Origin: Clavaria fumosa | Lineage: Eukaryota > Basidiomycota > Agaricomycetes > Agaricales > Clavariaceae | Reading direction: 5' to 3' | Assembly: GCA_951802425.1 (NCBI GenBank) | Contig: OX637797.1 | Span: forward strand, 3,224,001-3,288,000 | DNA: 64,000 nt | In this document: positions 9,819 through 21,237 of the stretch, one piece after another | How the letters are laid out: every line of letters starts with the position of its first letter | Position numbering within the stretch: the stretch's first letter is position 1 | Notes under the pieces: generated by a model | What the model was told of the DNA's origin: nothing | The model's database searches: none | The model's input: only the letters and a program-made list of their open reading frames with translations | Position numbers and translations under genes: made by a program

Positions 9819-10261
9819 AGAAAGACGACGGCACGCCCGCCTCGGATCCACCCACGGATCCGCCACTTCTCTTGTTGCACCGCACCCTCGCGCACTCTTG
9901 TACGTAGCACAAACTCCCACTCTCCTTCTTGGACTGTCCTCTCTCTTTTAACCTTTTATACTATGCTTCTCGTGCTCGTGCGCTCCCCCTTTTATACGGA
10001 CACTCTATGTAGTTAACGGGTTCACGCTTTCTCGTTCTCCCGCGTGAACTCGCAGGTACTGTGGTTAAACTGTTCGCATTGCTTTCATTAACTAATATAA
10101 CATGCTTTCTCGTTCTCCCGCGTGAACTCGCAGCTGCGCCGCTGTGAATGGGTATTGGGTCAACGGGCTTGAGTATGCTTTTCAAGACTTGTCGGAACCC
10201 GGCTTGCACAATCCCGAGGTACCTGAGAGAAGATGGATGCAGTGATTAGAGCCTCGGCACT
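9819..10261 (+). other. Copia 3' non-coding region, probable 3' LTR with unresolved ends
   Basis: No reading frame of interest. A run GAAGAAAGACGACGG just after the pol stop could be the polypurine tract. A TATA-like TTTTATA occurs near 9989. A candidate LTR end in ...TATAACA lies near 10103. Without the 5' LTR the borders are a guess. Confidence 0.35.
10026..10133 (+). repeat. 30-bp direct repeat, 78-bp period
   Basis: The same 30 bases (GCTTTCTCG...GAACTCGCAG) occur at 10026-10055 and 10104-10133. This is a partial tandem duplication of a 78-bp unit at the end of the presumed Copia 3' region. Confidence 0.85.
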
Positions 10262-11440
10262 CAACAAATGGGTGCAGGGAATGTGGAGTGCTTACTTAGC
10301 CTGGCCGTGTATACCCGCAGCATCAGCGCCGTAAAGACAGCAGGCGTAAGCGAAGATATTTCTCCTGGGCTGGCCTGGGAAGACTCTGCAGTGAAGAGGG
10401 AAGAAAAAGTCAGTCTCGTTTTGTGGACGTTAAAGCAGCTGCACACTCATGGTCCGGCCGATGCTTCAGTACTTGGCCAAGTCGAGGGGATTCTTCTCAC
10501 GCATGCCGTAGTGCATCGTCGATAAAGTGCACAATGACGTCATCTGGTGTGAGGGACGTGACGCTGGCCGCATGGCTGGAGAAGGGCAACTGTGGCGACG
10601 ATGCACACGCCTTGGCCACCTCGAGGATGAGGTCAGGCGTGATGTGCGCCTTGTAGATATCGCGCAGGTGCCGCCCTACGACCTTGTAGTCGACGTATTT
10701 GTAGAGGTCCCGCGAACGCAGACGTTCGAAGAGCGCCCATAATGCACTCGGCTCCTAAAAATGACGTCGCTGCGATAGCGATGGGGGGAAAACTCGTATC
10801 AGCGTGGCCAATGACAAGTGATGCAGGCAGAGCGGATGAGTCTGGATGACGACGGTGGCGCCATAAGATCTGGGACCAGAAAGCATGTAGACTCAAAGAA
10901 GGAAAACAGACCGTGACATGGATCTATTGATCTTCTCGCGAATGGCATGCGTATCTCTTGCGAGATAATCAAACCTTCACAAAGAAATGCAAGTAAAACA
11001 AGAATCGAGTGCCAGAAAGCCCAAAGGCCTCACTTGTCGACGCCGATCTCATTGCGCTTCTTCGCGACGATCTCAATCAGGAACGCCTTCTCCTTGTGGC
11101 TGCAGCACTCCAGGATGCACACGATGAGCGCCTTGACGAACAGCGCGTCGGCTCCGCTCATCTGGACCGTGTTGTCTAAGCGCAAGTAACCAAACATCAT
11201 TTCCGACGCGTCTCCGTGCCTCCACTTCTTCCCTGGACTGTGACAAACAAGAAAAAAGAGGGTCCTGGGAGCAGCGCGTATGGGGGCAGTGGTGTGGGGG
11301 AGGGAAGAAGCACACAGGGCCAGGAGGGATGAAGAGGCAGCCCAAGACGTGGCTCCACGGGCCGTGGCCAAAGTCATGGCAGAGCCCCGCGAGCTCGACA
11401 CACTCAACGTCGCGCTACGTGGTGCCCAGCTCAGGCTCCG
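10262..11440 (-). pseudogene. SAMHD1-like HD-domain dNTP triphosphohydrolase, decayed
   Basis: Read on the minus strand, pieces in several frames line up with the SAMHD1 order. [18 protein letters not shown] (HD motif, bases 11373-11378) comes first, then [16 protein letters not shown], then [17 protein letters not shown] near 11050. A plausible intron (donor GTGAGG) leads to FDYLARD. After a stretch that does not align come RDLYKYVDYKVVGRHL near 10690, DDVIVHFID and MREKNPLDLAKY near 10490, and LMLRVYTARLSKHS near 10310. SAMHD1 family enzymes hydrolyse dNTPs to nucleosides. Breaks: an in-frame TAG (11415-11417) unless spliced out, a frameshift between DDVIVHFID and HYGMREKNP, a stop after LAKY, the missing middle part, and no clear N-terminus. 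Identification is from memory of the family. Confidence 0.78.
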
Positions 11441-12185
11441 CTGCAGGTGCTCGTCGACCTGCGAGCCACGTCTTCAAGCACAGTGGTATAAACAGTGGCC
11501 AGGTCATGGCGAAACAAGGTGGGGATAATTCCACCGCGCATACGAGTGTTCTCTCGGATCGAGGCATGCTCCTTGACGAGCGAGAAGTCCAAAGCAGACA
11601 CCCAGTGCGCCGGACGGGTGTCGAGATACATAGTGATGAGCTTCTCGACAAATTCGACATCATAATGGTGCTCTGTCAGGATGGCAATGACCTGGCGCAA
11701 ACAAACGTCGTCGACATCCCATCTTGGAAAGCGGCTTGTGAACTGTTTGACGGGGTCGTCAGACGCAATAGTGGTGTTAACGACAGTCACGGCGAGCATC
11801 TTGCGAAGTTGCGCCGAGGGCTCCAATTTCTCCCGATTATCCGCCGATAGAGAGAGTGGGCATCGGCCCATTGCCTACACTTCAGCAATTCGGCGATGAA
11901 TTTTTCGTATGCGACATTGCGGCAGGAAAGACGACGAAACGGCTCGGAATCAAAAACAGCATGGGCACGATCGCTTGCAACATATTGGTTGGGTGTTTGT
12001 TTTGCATGCCTGATGGCTCGCTTGACGGTGTAAAGGGCACGATTTATCTGGGCGAGCTCAAGCCGGTAGTACGCGCGCTTCGCATCTGCTGCCGCGATGG
12101 CTGTAGTTTCGAATTGAAAGGAGAAAGCTCGAGCCAAGGCAATATTGAGACGGTGATATTTATTCGAAAGGAATGCAATATGCAT
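11431..12185 (-). pseudogene. Unidentified alpha-helical protein, frameshifted
   Basis: Two overlapping minus-strand frames (12185-11787 and 11871-11431) read as one helical protein, joined near 11850 by a single frame change. The first contains AADAKRAYYRLELAQINRAL and ends in WADAHSLYRR. The second continues EKLEPSAQLRKMLAVTVV and DDVCLRQVIAILTEHHYD. Composition and heptad-like spacing suggest a helical-repeat scaffold. The C-terminal part of a Nup120/Nup160-type nucleoporin was considered, but the match is too weak to name. It runs directly into the SAMHD1-like remnant on the same strand, so the two could be neighbours brought together by deletion. Confidence 0.45.
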
Positions 12186-12931
12186 TCAACTCGGGCGCCG
12201 AGTCGTGCTGAGTCACCACTGTTGCCAGTGATGTTATGCCACACTAAATCACAGCAATCATACCCACCATACCATACATACACTATTTACATCCTCACCC
12301 TGTACATCTGCATCACCAAAATCCATGTACCCCATGTACAACTGCATCTTTGCCCTAGCCACATGTTGCAGTACTACAGCAGTAGTCATCAGGAAAAGTG
12401 TGAAGTGACTTAGGCAGTCTTAGACCCAGCAATACTGAACTTGAACATGGGCACCAACTTGAACTTGAACCAATTGAAGGGCCATTTGCTGAGGACTGTG
12501 GCTCCAGAAAGGCCTCTTCTACATAATACTGCATAGATGCACCTTAGTCTATGAAGAGCTGCAGAGGCCTGCATAGATACAACCACTTCTATGCTTCTAT
12601 GGCCTTCTATGGCTTCTACAATCCAAAACCAGGTTTTGCTGATGTAGTATGTAAATGCTGATTCAAAAACATAAAAAAAGTTAATGTCACACAGCATACC
12701 TTGCAAGGGGCATTGTTTTACACAGCCTAAGCAACCATGTGTCAAACTCCTCCTCTTGAGTTACACACTCATATAAAGTGGCAACTGTCACTTTGACACT
12801 CACACGCACTTTGACACTTGCCTCGAACTACCCCCATCCCAACATCCATCCCAACATGCCAAGACTCATCGCTAACCACACAGTACATATAGTGCCAGTC
12901 TCTTGATAACTTCTCTTACTTCTGAACCACC
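12186..12931. other. Intergenic region, promoter side of the 12932 gene
   Basis: No convincing reading frame. It is AT-richer than the flanks. CA-rich stretches (12240-12380) and a short repeat-like patch around CTTCTATGG (12585-12620) are the only visible structure. Confidence 0.6.
12772..12777 (+). promoter_or_regulatory. TATA box upstream of the three-exon gene
   Basis: TATAAA lies 160 bp before the ATG at 12932, followed by CACTTTGACACT-type direct repeats at about 12788-12820. A pyrimidine-rich TTCTCTTACTTCTG precedes the start codon. Confidence 0.5.
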
Positions 12932-14225
12932 ATGTCACTTCGCATCTTCTCTACGAATGTTGATAGTCTCCCTACTGGTGATTTGACTTTCTTCACATGC
13001 AGAACTTTTGGCGACTCGATAAACAGTCCGCAAAGATTCCCGCTCAGTTATGCAGTCGAGTCTAGTATTCCATCTATTGCCCGACATCCAACACAGGATA
13101 TTGTTTAGTAAGTTTGTTACTCTCATAATCTAAAAGGTCATGAGCCTAATTTCAGTAGTGCCACCGATGGAACCAACCTGTTCACCATCCATGTTGATTC
13201 GGGTTGCGGGCTGACCGATGGAACTCCAGAATCGCGGCCACTCATTGCAGACGAAGGCACGAGTGATTGGTGGATTGCGGCTCTACCAGATAAACTTGTG
13301 ACGGTGATGGTTAGTCATTTGGGCATGGGATCACGAATATCACTAATTTCTCAATACCTATCCCCACCAGTCACATGGGGTCACTGGCAAGAGTTACATC
13401 TATCCATTAAACCCGGATGGATCGGTTACACTTGCATCCCGAGTTTCCTTAAACTTTCCAACGGCGCCCTGCGCTACTGACCCGAACTGCAGATGGGCTG
13501 CCAAGCAAATTCTAGTTGATGGCTTGCACGTCTACGTGTCTGGTCGGTACTATTTACATGGTGGTGGAGCACTTAGTTCCGCATCTGGTGGCAGCTCCAA
13601 TAACCGGTTCTATCTCCAACACCTGGATTTGACAAGCGCTGACCCAAAGTGGACAAATAAAGAAAGTGCTGGGCCTTACGAAATAGCTGTGCATAGTAAG
13701 TTACTTTCTGCCCAATCAGGAGAAAAATCTGATGTATGCTCCGCAGACAATTATGTTTTCTACCTCGACACTGGGCTGAAAAAGCTTTATATCCACCCTC
13801 CGCCAGGGTTGGGGGAAGACATATCCCGTGACCTCGATGCGGTCCCTAATGGGTACAATCCCAACAAGATTGCCATTCCACCTTTACCCAGTGGTGACAT
13901 CATAGACATCTACATTGGTTGTTCTCCTTCGCCTGCCACGAACGATCTACCTCTGGTCCAAACGTGGCAGCTTCACGTTGGGACATTCCAATTGTCCTAT
14001 AAGGCAGATGTTAAGTTGAACCAAGGGACACGTTCCCTGGACCAAATGGTACCTGACAGGAACGGACACCACCTTATTGTATCTTATGACAATCCTGCTG
14101 CTCAGCATGAACAGAGGGTCTGGACAATTGACTCGACAAGTGACTCAAATCCATTACTAGTAAAAACTGATACAGGATGGGAAGATTCTTCTGCACGGAC
14201 AGGCCTTATTTTTTGGCTTGATTAG
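12932..14225 (+). CDS. Hypothetical protein, three exons, 394 residues
   Basis: Exons 12932-13107, 13156-13309 and 13371-14225. Intron 1 (48 nt) is GTAAGT...TTTCAG. Intron 2 (61 nt) is GTTAGT...CACCAG with a CACTAAT branch site. Splicing restores one frame of 394 codons with no stop. The protein begins MSLRIFSTNVDS and has no signal peptide or membrane segment that I can see. It contains many short beta-like stretches separated by Gly/Asp/Asn turns (DIVYSATDGTNLFTIHV, KSYIYPLNPDGSV, VYVSGRYYLHGGGA, HHLIVSYDNPA), suggesting a beta-propeller-like fold. No family is recognised. The intact frame amid decayed transposons suggests it is functional, with a secreted or structural role unknown. Confidence 0.8.
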
Positions 14226-14873
14226 TTTGTTCAGTACTATCACTTACAGGGTACTGTACCATTTACTGTAGGTTTGTCACATGTCCAGCATCCAATGAAT
14301 TGGACCTATTTTGCTGTGACAGTCACATCTTTTTGTGAAGTTTGAAGCTACTGTAGTATTTTGACCTTAGGTTCAGTCATGCATGACACAGGGGGGTCAG
14401 TTCAGGCATGGATTGGAAGAGTGGCCTTTTAGGCCTCTGCACATGCTGTGAGTCTCCCCATTTCAGCTTTGCCAATCCCATTCCTTTTCTCTGTTAGGAT
14501 TGCTTACCTAAGCCATCCCAAAGAGGAGTTGTGGAGAAACTAGATGTGCAGACTCACAACACAGAACAGGTAAGAGTCTGACATCTTGAACAAAGCCAAA
14601 CAAAACTTGAACATCTCTGTTGGAACACCTCTCTCCTTCATATTACCACTATGGTGCTACAATCCACTCTCTACACTCTCAACTTTTTGTATAGTTTGTG
14701 TAGTTTGTCTGCTGTTTTTCAGGCTCCTCTGGGTGTTTTCAGCTCCCATGGTTACAACATGGAATTCAGTACCTCCTGAATTGGCCACCAACACCCCTGC
14801 AGAGCCCATGACTAAGGGTAACAGATGAAGAGGACTTTCACCTGTTGGGGAGGAAGCCTCTTTGCCTGCCCTG
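14226..14873. other. Region 3' of the three-exon gene, no gene seen
   Basis: Presumed 3' UTR, then AT-rich spacer. Short open frames here (for example 14586-14828) have no domain and no splice context. Confidence 0.55.
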
Positions 14874-15540
14874 TGTTAGGACTTGTCCCATCTCATGAAT
14901 AGTGCCAAAGGTCGATTCATTGGTGACTGGTCCTGTAAACTCGCTAAGACCAATCAACTGTTGAGTACAATCGAGAATACTCAGTCCTGGAAGGTTGCAA
15001 AGACATCAGACAAGATGTAGGAATGGGAAGAGACTAGTTGGAAGAGGGGAGACATTGCTGGGAATGTTGTGAAGTTGGTAGACGAAGTGCAGGAAGAGAA
15101 ATAAATGAGTTGAGAGGAAACGATATCACTGAGAAGGTTGTGAAGTTGACCAACAAAGTGTAAAGAAGAAAATAGATGAGGTGGGAGAAAGAGATGTTAT
15201 TGAGAAGGTTGCGAGTGGTCAGGATGGTGTTGAGAAGTGAGTTGGTGAAGGCAATGACTTTGTCAACCAATGAGAGAACCTGTGGGGTTTGAAGAATCAG
15301 TACCAAGACAAAGTAAAGGGAATACTTAGGCATGCAAGTTGTACAAGCACAGAGGACAAGTTTAGAGAGAAGCAGAGTAGTCTTGGTGTTGTCAGGGTCA
15401 CCAAGTGAGACAAGACCTATCAATTGTGGTGGTTCCAAGCTCAAAGGGCGTAGTAGCCTCAAGCTTAAACCAAAGTGCATCAATATCAAGTCTACTCTGC
15501 TTCTCTCTAAACTTGTCCTCTGCACTCATACAACTTGCAC
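14874..15540 (+). repeat. Truncated copy of a foldback element (left arm and loop)
   Basis: It begins TGTTAGGACTTGTCCC and matches the left arm and loop of the complete foldback at 47895-49077. Only about the first 50 bases of the right arm remain, then Gypsy RT sequence of Gyp-A2 starts abruptly. The shared loop shows that the foldback, not a chance inversion, was the unit that moved. Confidence 0.8.
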
Positions 15541-15656
15541 ATCATCGACTACCAAGACCTCAATGCAGTAATGAAGAAAGATGCCCATCCGCTCCCTCTC
15601 ATACATGACATCCTCGATGCCCTAAAAGGGAAAATCTTCTTTACCAAGATGGACGT

Positions 15657-16578
15657 TGTAAGGACAATACATGGTTTAAACAAGGAAACTTAACAGATAT
15701 CGACTATCCGGATATTTTGGGATCCAAGGCAATTACATCCGATACGATCCGATAATAATCTGACACTGTCCGATAACACCCAAAAAAAAGCGTCTGATAC
15801 TTATCTGACATCGGACTCTCCGGTCTCCGATCCCCCGTGATGATCACAGCCCGCAGGTCATACACACCGCCCACACCTCCCTATTTCATCACTCCAGCAT
15901 GGTCCACGCTCGACACATGCACTATTCCATTCCCCTTCCTTTATTTCATATACCATGCTGTAAATTTCATATTGTGATCCCTTTCAACCATCCGATCATT
16001 TAAACGTTTCAAACCCTTTGCAGTGCTTCGCCCATTGTTCCTAGTACCCCTTTGCTGTACCAGCCACACTTTCCTTCATTTTACGAGCGGTCCGGACATG
16101 TGCTGATCATCGGACATTTCACTCCTCCGAACCGCATGACTCATTTATGAATTATGGCCCCTATATGACCTTGTACACGATATTGCATTGCCTTCTGTAG
16201 TTTCCAGAGACTTCTGTAGAATCAGATTTGCTGTACTTAGAAAAATGTATTCAAGTACGTACCAGACTCTATGGAAAAGCAGCTTTTTGACTGTCATCCT
16301 CTTGTTGTGACCTTCGACAAGCCCACCCCTTTGTCGTACCTCTCGATCCGCTGGCCTTCGTCATCGCCGGCCTCTCGAACCTTCGATCCGGACATCGGAC
16401 TCTATCAGATCCAATACCAGATACTTCGGACAATGTATATTTTCATTCTCTGAACATTTTACACTCAGCCTCTGCATCATCCAAGGTTCTGTTTAGTGTC
16501 TACGTCGTGTAACAAGACCCCCTGAAGAACCCGGCCGTGAACATCTATTTGCAGCCAACACCTGTACAGCCTACTACA
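15657..16578 (+). repeat. Solo LTR of family B, plus orientation
   Basis: 922 bp, TGTAAGGAC...CTACTACA, aligned end to end with the 918-bp LTRs of Gyp-B but diverged. The flanking duplication is ACGT (15653-15656 and 16579-16582). Removing it restores the RT frame MDVV...GFNNV. Confidence 0.9.
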
Positions 16579-16963
16579 ACGTCGTACAAGGGTTCAACAA
16601 TGTCTGAATCCGAGAAGGAGATGAGCGGAAGACAGCATTTATTTGCCCCGAAGGACAATTTGAATACATGGTAATGGGATTCGGACTCACCAACACCCCA
16701 GCATGATTTCAACAGTTCATGAATGCCATCCTCTGAGAGGAAATTGCCACGGGCCACATACATGTATATATTGATGATATCCTCATCCACATGCCGGACC
16801 TGGAAACGCACCAAAGGATCACACGAGCTGTCCTCAACAGGCTGGCTCAGAACTCGCTCTGCCTACGTCTGGAGAAGTGCCAATTCCAGAAACGCAAGGT
16901 TGAATTTCTAGGGCACTACATCTGGCATGGACACATTGAGAAATTGGAATGACTATGTGCAGG

Positions 16964-17652
16964 TAGTGTTTTCAAGTCCAGTTCAGTCCAGTTGTTGGTC
17001 CTCATTTGGGCTTAACTGTAACTGTAACTGATTGAGACTGTAGCTGAATATATCCATAACTGGACTGAACTGAAGAAAACCGGTTCGTTTCAGTTAAGTT
17101 ATGGTCTATAGACCAGTCTTGACCAGTCTTATTCAGTCTTATTGTCAGTCTAGACCAGTCTATCTACTCTAAAACAACACAACCTAAACAACACAACCTA
17201 AACAACACAACCTAAACAACACAACCTCAATCTCAGGATTGTCCCACCTCACCTGCTCCCCATCAGCAGCCAGTAAGTCACAGTATTCCTTCATTTCATC
17301 ATGTATTTCCTCCACCTGGCTTGAGTTCCAAGCAGCAAGGTCTCTGATGTTATTTTTCCGTGCAGACTTCATGATTTGCAAGCCATGCAAGCATAATTTT
17401 CTGTAGAGTGGCCCCTTGTGCACCTACAAGGGCCTGCTCAGTGACAGTCCCTTATTAATATTTGAAAGATCAGTTATGACCAGTTAGAACCGGTTTCTTG
17501 CAGTCTTTTTGAAAACTCGGCAACCCTTAGACTGTTAACTGGTAGTGTCCAAGAATTGGCTTAACCATAACCAATGGTTCGGTCTTTTGTGGTTAAGTTC
17601 AGTTCAGTTTCGGTCATTTTTTCGGTCCAGTAGACTGGACCTTAAGACACTA
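16964..17652 (+). mobile_element. Non-autonomous hAT-like DNA element, 689 bp
   Basis: Flanked by the 8-bp duplication TGTGCAGG (16956-16963 and 17653-17660). The terminal inverted repeats TAGTGTTTTCAAGTCCAGT and TAGTGTCTTAAGGTCCAGT agree at 16 of 19 positions. The 8-bp duplication and TAGTG termini are hAT hallmarks. No transposase is present. Internally it has CAGTY-rich repeats near both ends, a 14-bp tandem array, and a 79-codon minus-strand frame (17423-17184) of unknown origin. Confidence 0.85.
17173..17227 (+). repeat. Tandem array of a 14-bp unit
   Basis: About four copies of AACAACACAACCTA inside the hAT-like element. Confidence 0.9.
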
Positions 17653-17762
17653 TGTGCAGGAATCTGAGAATGGCCCATCCCAAGATGTAAGAGAGATGTC
17701 CAGAGGTTTCTTGGGTTCCTGAACTACTTCCGATGACATATTCCAGACTTTGCAACAACTGC

Positions 17763-18681
17763 TGTAATGGGTAATACGGTTCTTGCTGCAACTGCTTGCT
17801 TGCAGTCAAGTTCTTCAGGGGTTCCTGTAAGGCATTTAAGGTTCACCAAACACCCTTGAGGATGTGGAGTATGAGTTTAAATTGAGCAAGGAATAGAAAT
17901 GTACAATGTCCGGAATGTCTGGCGTCGGGTCTGATATAACCCGATAAAAGGGGGGTGCGATAAGACGAAGGGCCGGCAACGACGGAGGCCAACAAATCGA
18001 AGGTTGCAACGATGGGTGAACTTAGGGGAAATCTCCCAGAGAGAGAGGGATCCAGAAAGCTGCTTTTTTTGTAGATTCTGGTCTTTGCCTAAATACATTT
18101 TGTATGTACTGGATGATCAGGTCTACAGAAATGTCCGGAAGTTAAATCGGGTAAGGTAACATCATTTGGGCGGTCATATGCAAGAGTTATACCATAAGGA
18201 CAGTTAGTAGGATGGAGAGAGAAAATGTCCGATAAAAGGGGTCCATCCGGACTGCTCATAGGAATGAAAGGGGGTAGTGGTACAGCATAGGGCGCAGCAG
18301 GAACAATGGGCCTGGTACTACGAAGGGTTTGGAGCGCATGGGTGGTTATGATTCAGGAGAAAGACATAATATGAAATTTTACAGCAAGTGCATATGAAAT
18401 AGAGAAGTAATATGAAATATCGATGGAGATGAGCGCTGACCGTGCTGTGTTTCATGGAATGCAAGTGTTCGGGCGGTGTATAGCGCTGGTAGATCCAGGC
18501 GACCACGAGACACTTGTATCCGGGCGGTCCGACGCTCGCACCTATCGGTCGACATCGGATGTTATTGGACGACATCGGATGGTGCTGAGGGTTTATTGGT
18601 CGTGGAGTTGATGTGTCCTAGGGTGTTCGGATAGCCGGGGAATTGCATGTTTACGCATGCGAACTGTGTATTTTCCTTACA
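17763..18681 (-). repeat. Solo LTR of family B, minus orientation
   Basis: 919 bp, the reverse complement of the Gyp-B LTR, inserted in Gyp-A2 pol between the codons for FATTA and IPLHQ. The target duplication is no longer clear. Highly diverged, so older than the copy flanking Gyp-B. Confidence 0.85.
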
Positions 18682-20636
18682 CCACGATTCCCCTCCATCA
18701 ACTCACTGGTAACAAGGACTGGCAGTGGGACCAGGAGGAGAAGAACGCCTTCGACCGACTCATTCAGCAGTTGCTCAATGGATGGAAAACAACAGTGCTG
18801 AGAGACGAGGGGAACTGGAAAATCGAGATGGATGCCTCTAACGTTGCGATAGGGGGAATACTGTACCAACAGCAGGAAGACGGAAGCTGGGCGATGATCA
18901 ACTGCTTTTTCAAGGCACTCAAGGATGCAGAGAAAAACTACGATACCTACGACAAAGAACTCCTTGCTATTGTCCGTGCCCTGGAAACCTGGCCCCAGTA
19001 CCTCATTGGGACTGCCGAACCGTTTGAGATATGGACTGATCATGCTAACCTAGCATACTTCCAGAAACCCAACCCACTCAATGGTCAACAGAACTGATGG
19101 AGGGCCCTCCTCGGCCTGTACTACTTCGAGATCAAACATTGGCCAGGCAAGACCAACACTGCTGCCAACGCGCTCTCCCGCCGACCCGACCATGATGACA
19201 CAACAACTCCCCTTCTAACCCCATTACTACCAGATGCCCTTTTCAAATCTGTAACCGAATTAAGCCTCCTAGGCCGCATCAAAGCCGCCCAAACTGAGTC
19301 AACCCATGGCCCCGCCATCGTACTAGAACCCAATGGGGTCAAGTACTACCGAAACAAGATATGGGTTCCCCCCGAACTAGTCGACGATGTGCTGATCCTC
19401 CACCATGATGCCCCTTCTGCTGGCCACCCAGGAATGTGCAAGACCGGGGAGAACGTCCATCAGAATTTCGATTGGCCGGGACTCGACAAAGATATACAGG
19501 CCTGGATCCAATGATGCTGGCACTGTCAGTGAAACAAGATCAACCATGCTGGAAACCGACCTGCCTTGCACCCTTTCCTGGCCCCACTCCAACCATGGGA
19601 TGAAATAAGTTGGGATATTGTGGGTCCACTGAATCCCTCAGAAGGTTACAATGGAGTCTTGGTCATTCATGACTGTGGTACACAATCCTCCTTGTTGGAA
19701 CCAATCAGTATGGATCTAACAAGTGAAGGAGTGGCCCGTATATTCCTGCAACATGTCTATGCGAGCCATGGACTGCCTTCCAAAGTCACAAGCAACCGAG
19801 GCTCAAATTTCATAGCCAAGTTCCTCAAGAATGTGTATGGACAACTGGGCATAAAGACTAACCCTAGCATGGCCTACCACCCCCAGACCGACGGACTTAC
19901 GGAGAGGGCCAACCAGGAAGTATTCATGCTACTGAAGCATGTCTGTAGCGAGATGCCTGAGGAATGGGCTTCCTGGCTCTCGGTAATGGAATTTGCCCTC
20001 AATAACCGTGCCTATGGGACCTCCGACATAACCCCCTTCCTGCTCGACTATGCACGACACCCTGTCACCCCCCCAGACCTACGCCTCAGTGAATCAAGCA
20101 ACCCTGCTGCTGACAACTTCCTGAAGAAAGCCTATGAGATGCAAGAAAAGATGCAAAAATTAGTGGAGCAGTCCAATCGCACAATGGAAAAGCGTGGCGG
20201 ATACACAACGAACTGGAAAGAGGGGACCCTAGTATGGTTGGAGAGCAAGAATCTGGTACTGGAAGACCTACAGAAAAAGCTAATGCTGAGGCAAGTTGGA
20301 CCCTTCAAGGTTGTTGCAAAACAAGGCACTGCCGCTTATGAACTCGAGCTGCCACTGCATTGGCAAATACACCCGGTGTTCCACAAATCCCTCCTCACTC
20401 TCGCTACTCCCAGACCAGATCACCTGCAACATCCCAAAAGCATAGAAATCAATGGCAAGCCACAGTACGAGGTAGAGTTTGTCAGGGGAAAGCAGAAATG
20501 TGGAAGACAGGTACAGTACCTGGTGCGCTGGACCAGCTACCCTCCAGAGGACGATACTTGGGAACCTGTCAAGAATCTCAAGGATGCCCAAGATGCGATA
20601 CGGGACTTCGAGATTGCTCAGAAAATGCAATCTTAG
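18682..20636 (+). pseudogene. pol: Gyp-A2 RNase H, integrase and chromodomain remnant
   Basis: It continues Gyp-A1 pol from IPLHQLTGNKDWQW to the stop at 20634-20636, covering RNase H (EMDASNVAIGG), the HHCC finger, the integrase core (WDIVGPL, QTDGLTERANQE) and the chromodomain (YLVRWTSYPPEDDTWEP). In-frame TGA codons at 19095 and 19512 replace CGA. The part from 19566 to 20636 is still one open frame of 356 codons. The SDRGSNF box reads SNRGSNF, losing the second catalytic Asp. Confidence 0.9.
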
Positions 20637-20647
20637 GGGGGAAGTTA

Positions 20648-21237
20648 TGTTATGGTACATGGTCAGGTGACTGACACACTGATGTCATGTGACACGCCCG
20701 AGACCCCGGACACGTGACTAACAGACCTATGGTCACGTGGCTGGTAAGCGCCCGATCACCTGACTACAAATCACATGACCAGTACCAAGGAGATGGCCCA
20801 TTTTCATGATGGAACATCAGCACAGGATGCCATCATCCTGTCGCACCTTGACACCTGTCATCCTGACACCCTCAAGACTAGCCTGGATCCAGCGACTCCC
20901 TTGTCTTCCTCGCCTGTTACCATTGTCCCATCCCCTTGCCACCCTTGTTCCTTTTCCTGCCATTGTACCATCCCCTTGCCAACTGCCACTTCCCTTCTCA
21001 TCACTATCATGACCATGTGACCGTTTCTTTGATACATTCATCCCTCCTCTACGATTGTCATCGTTAGGCTCCCTAACTGTTACCTTGTACTGTACTGTTG
21101 CCATACCTCCTGCCCCAGTATATATATGAGTAGATAGATGTCATGTAACCCTCAGACTTGTTACTCCAAATACCACTGCTCTAGTCCTCCTGCCCAGCTA
21201 GCCTGCCCAGGAATTCCTGGCAATGAGAGTCGTAACA
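20648..21237 (+). repeat. Gyp-A2 3' LTR
   Basis: 590 bp, TGTTATGG...CGTAACA, homologous to the Gyp-A1 LTR with most CpGs converted. A TATATATA box lies near 21119, and the transcript-start sequence CAGACTTGTTA is kept near 21153. Confidence 0.88.

Larger units (their letters stand above)
15540..17762 (+). pseudogene. pol: Gyp-A2 reverse transcriptase remnant, three fragments
   Basis: IIDYQDLNAVMKKDAHPLPL at 15541 starts the RT. The second piece carries RT to the YIDD box (about 16765-16780) and EFLGHYI. The third carries REMSRGFLGFLNYF-like thumb sequence. TGA codons replace arginine CGA at 16704, 16734, 16950 and 17734. The YIDD box is intact here, unlike Gyp-A1. Splitting insertions lie at 15657-16578 and 16964-17652. 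Confidence 0.88.
15540..21237 (+). mobile_element. Gyp-A2: decayed, 5'-truncated relative of Gyp-A1
   Basis: Pol segments collinear with Gyp-A1 are at 15540-15656, 16583-16963, 17661-17762 and 18682-20636, followed by a purine tract (AGGGGGGAAG) and a 3' LTR. They are separated by two solo LTRs of family B and a hAT-like insertion. The LTR, gag and protease on the 5' side are missing. Almost every stop is TGA in place of CGA. Confidence 0.92.

Noticed and set aside
10268..10742. Plus-strand frames over the SAMHD1-like remnant
   Set aside because: The family motifs are read on the minus strand. The plus frames are their shadows.
15034..15608. Frames of up to 163 codons inside the foldback copies (also 48088-48917)
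   Set aside because: Both arms give similar mirror frames with no motif. They are explained by low-complexity CTTCTC/GAGAAG sequence, not coding.
17170..17230. Possible CRISPR-like or satellite array
   Set aside because: Only four contiguous 14-bp units with no spacers, inside a hAT-like element. A minisatellite.
18318..18611. Frames in the minus-oriented B solo LTR
   Set aside because: They lie in a decayed LTR and have no counterpart in the young B LTRs.
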